This document shows positions 62,350 to 64,000 of a stretch of DNA of 64,000 nucleotides, piece by piece (position 1 is the first letter of the stretch; each line of letters begins with the position of its first letter). Below the pieces are notes generated by a model. The model was not told where the DNA came from, ran no database searches, and saw only the letters and a program-made list of their open reading frames with translations. A program made the position numbers and the translations under genes. Source of the DNA: Siphonodentalium dalli (Eukaryota > Mollusca > Scaphopoda > Gadilida > Siphonodentaliidae); the NCBI GenBank assembly GCA_032622095.1, contig CP136062.1:159894875-159958874 (forward strand). The letters are read 5' to 3'.

Positions 62350-62419
62350 GTGAGTGTGTGATAGTTAAAGCAGGCCACTGTCTGTATCCATGTCTAGATA
62401 CTGTGAGTGTGTGATAGTA
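62314..62419 (+). repeat. Tandem duplication of exon 13 donor, 53-bp period
   Basis: AAAGCAGGCCGTGGTCTGTA ... GTCTAGATACTGTGAGTGTG is repeated 53 bp on (second GTGAGT at 62403) with a few changes. Use of the second donor would cross the in-frame TGA of GTG-AGT-GTG-TGA. Confidence 0.9.
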
Positions 62420-62547
62420 AAAGCCATCTGGCTTTTTAAGCCTCAAATTATATGTATTATTGTTGCATTCTGGCAATCAAATTAGGTCAATAAATGGATG
62501 AAATACATTTGCGTCTGAAAGACATATTGTCATTGGACAAGTCAGAT

Positions 62548-63012
62548 TTAAAGCCCCACTTAATTTTCGAGTCACTGATTATTTTTTTTATACTGACTAT
62601 GCCATAAAATATGATTAAAATACTATAATTCATCACCATTTGAAACATCTGTGTCTCAGAAGATGCCCGTAGAGAAATAGAAAACAGCTGAAATCATAGA
62701 AAGATTCCCCCCGTTTTGGCTCCCAAAATGCAACAGAATTCAAACTAAAGATGAATTTTCAATGAAAGGGGATCAACTCTATATTTAAGTTATAGAGTTA
62801 TTCCCCCTCCAGTGAAAAAAAAACAACTTTTTACTACAATCTGAGATGATAAAAACACGTTGGTTACTCAGCAAAAACAACATGTTCACAGTTTATTACA
62901 CCGGATAAGTTGATAATACGACGTTTTAGAGCCTCCTCTTTCAAATGGTATATAATATGGCATATATTTTATATATGTGATCTGGGGGTTCGAAAATTAA
63001 GTGGGCCTTTAA
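62548..63012. mobile_element. TTAA-flanked element, 465 bp
   Basis: TTAAAGCCCCACTTAATTTT to AAATTAAGTGGGCCTTTAA, TTAA at both ends. No reading frame. Confidence 0.75.
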
Positions 63013-63039
63013 TTTCATGCTGAATATCAGGGATGGGGT

Positions 63040-63190
63040 AATGGTAATGCATTTCAATGCATTACTTTTTTTTAAGAAATGCATTGTAATGTGTAAGGCA
63101 CTTTTTTGCGTTACATATAATGCTAAGTAATGCATTACTTCACCAAAAAGCATGTAATTCAATTACATTTACATTACATTTGAATTACAT
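63040..63190. repeat. TAATGCATT-rich low-complexity repeat
   Basis: Many overlapping AATGCATT, GCATTAC and ATTACATT words in both directions. Confidence 0.6.
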
Positions 63191-63952
63191 TAACATACCT
63201 GGCTGCCTTGGTTGTATTTGAATTCTCAAAGCAAAGCGTAAACATTTTTATACAGTAATACCAGCATCTTCAAGACTGACTTCCAATTTCACATCACAAT
63301 CTCAAGTTGGATTTTATGCTTTAATTGACTACTTGGTGCTTTATTGTCATTCCTGTAGCATAATATTTATATTGGTCTAATAATGTCCCAAAAATAAATA
63401 ATGACATATACACAAGAACAAATTAATCATTGCAAGCATCTCCCTTATATTTGGTTTATCAAATCATCAGTTTAAGTTAGTGCAGATGATAAATGAACAT
63501 ATGTTTGTCTGTCTTGATGACTCTATTCATGGACTGCAGCCAAATTTTAGTACTTGATGAAAGCCGTCAATCATTTTAAGCTGACTTCAATTAGAAGAGA
63601 TTAGTCACTAAACTAACTTATGTGCATTTTTCCTTTATTTTATTTCCAAATTCAATAAAAAATTTAAATTGTTTTTCATATTTTCAGTCGTGATACACTG
63701 GATGCAATGATTCAATTTGATTTGAAATAAAAAAAACCTGATTTGCGGGGCCTACTAGACACATTTTAAGCATTCAGAGTACTTCGGTGGATAACTAAAT
63801 TAAATTATTTAAGCTACATAATATTTTGAATATCAATCAGAAATTGAGAAACAATTCTTACTTTGTTGTAAAAAGGCGACTGATGAATCACATGACAAGA
63901 AACTTATTGCCTGCTATTATGCCCTGAGAAGATGACAAAATCAACCATGAAT

Positions 63953-64000
63953 TTAGTGTGTCTGACATTTGCAGAATGAGATCCCCAGAGGCCAGAGGGT
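63953..64000. mobile_element. Start of a family A MITE, cut by window end
   Basis: TAGTGTGTCTGACATTTGCA then GAATGAGATCCCCAGAGG. By analogy with exons 4, 6, 8 and 11, the next NOP14 exon may follow soon after the element. Confidence 0.7.

Larger units (their letters stand above)
62350..63952 (+). other. NOP14 intron 13 (open at window end)
   Basis: Holds a TTAA element (62548-63012) and a TAATGCATT-rich repeat (63040-63190); the rest is plain AT-rich sequence. No further exon recognised. Confidence 0.55.

Overview
The window is animal nuclear DNA: AT-rich, intron-containing and dense with transposable elements. It suggests a marine invertebrate, perhaps a lophotrochozoan such as a mollusc, but I cannot name the species. 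Reasons: metazoan-type EXOC2, IRAK4 and NOP14 proteins; spliceosomal introns with GT..AG ends; a CR1/L2-like LINE; hAT, Mutator-like (FLYWCH), Tc1/mariner-like and TTAA-type elements; tRNA-derived SINEs; and very many foldback (hairpin) MITEs.

Layout. 1-1770: 3' part of an uninterrupted EXOC2 (exocyst subunit Sec5) reading frame, cut by the window start. 1.8-10.4 kb: no host gene, only nested MITEs and foldback elements. 10501-12120 (minus): a complete intronless IRAK4-like kinase (death domain plus kinase) with a large foldback element about 110 bp upstream of its start codon. 12.2-21.6 kb: foldback, Mutator-like and SINE material and MITEs. 21660 to the window end (plus): NOP14, a small-subunit processome protein, of which I place 13 coding exons (564 codons); the last third of the protein lies beyond 64000. 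Its introns hold a ~5 kb inverted-repeat palindrome (22.8-27.9 kb), a hAT transposon nested in two other elements (40.7-43.4 kb), and a ~5.8 kb 50-bp tandem array (52.6-58.4 kb) with a LINE fragment inserted near its end.

The most striking observation concerns the exon-intron edges of NOP14. The 50-bp array is not ordinary satellite DNA: each unit is a copy of the 3' end of NOP14 exon 11 plus its 5' splice site and first intron bases, giving more than 100 tandem copies of a splice donor. The acceptor of the same intron is duplicated (42 bp, in frame). The exon 3 acceptor is duplicated with the same 42-bp period, and the exon 13 donor is duplicated with a 53-bp period. In addition, exon 4 is copied in inverse orientation between MITE ends in intron 7, a decayed copy of exon 9 lies in intron 9, and pieces of exon 3 lie in intron 2. 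One hairpin MITE family also ends 30-47 bp upstream of four NOP14 acceptors.

The three host genes have no evident shared function (vesicle tethering, Toll/IL-1 signalling, ribosome assembly). No RNA genes, CRISPR arrays or prokaryotic features were found.
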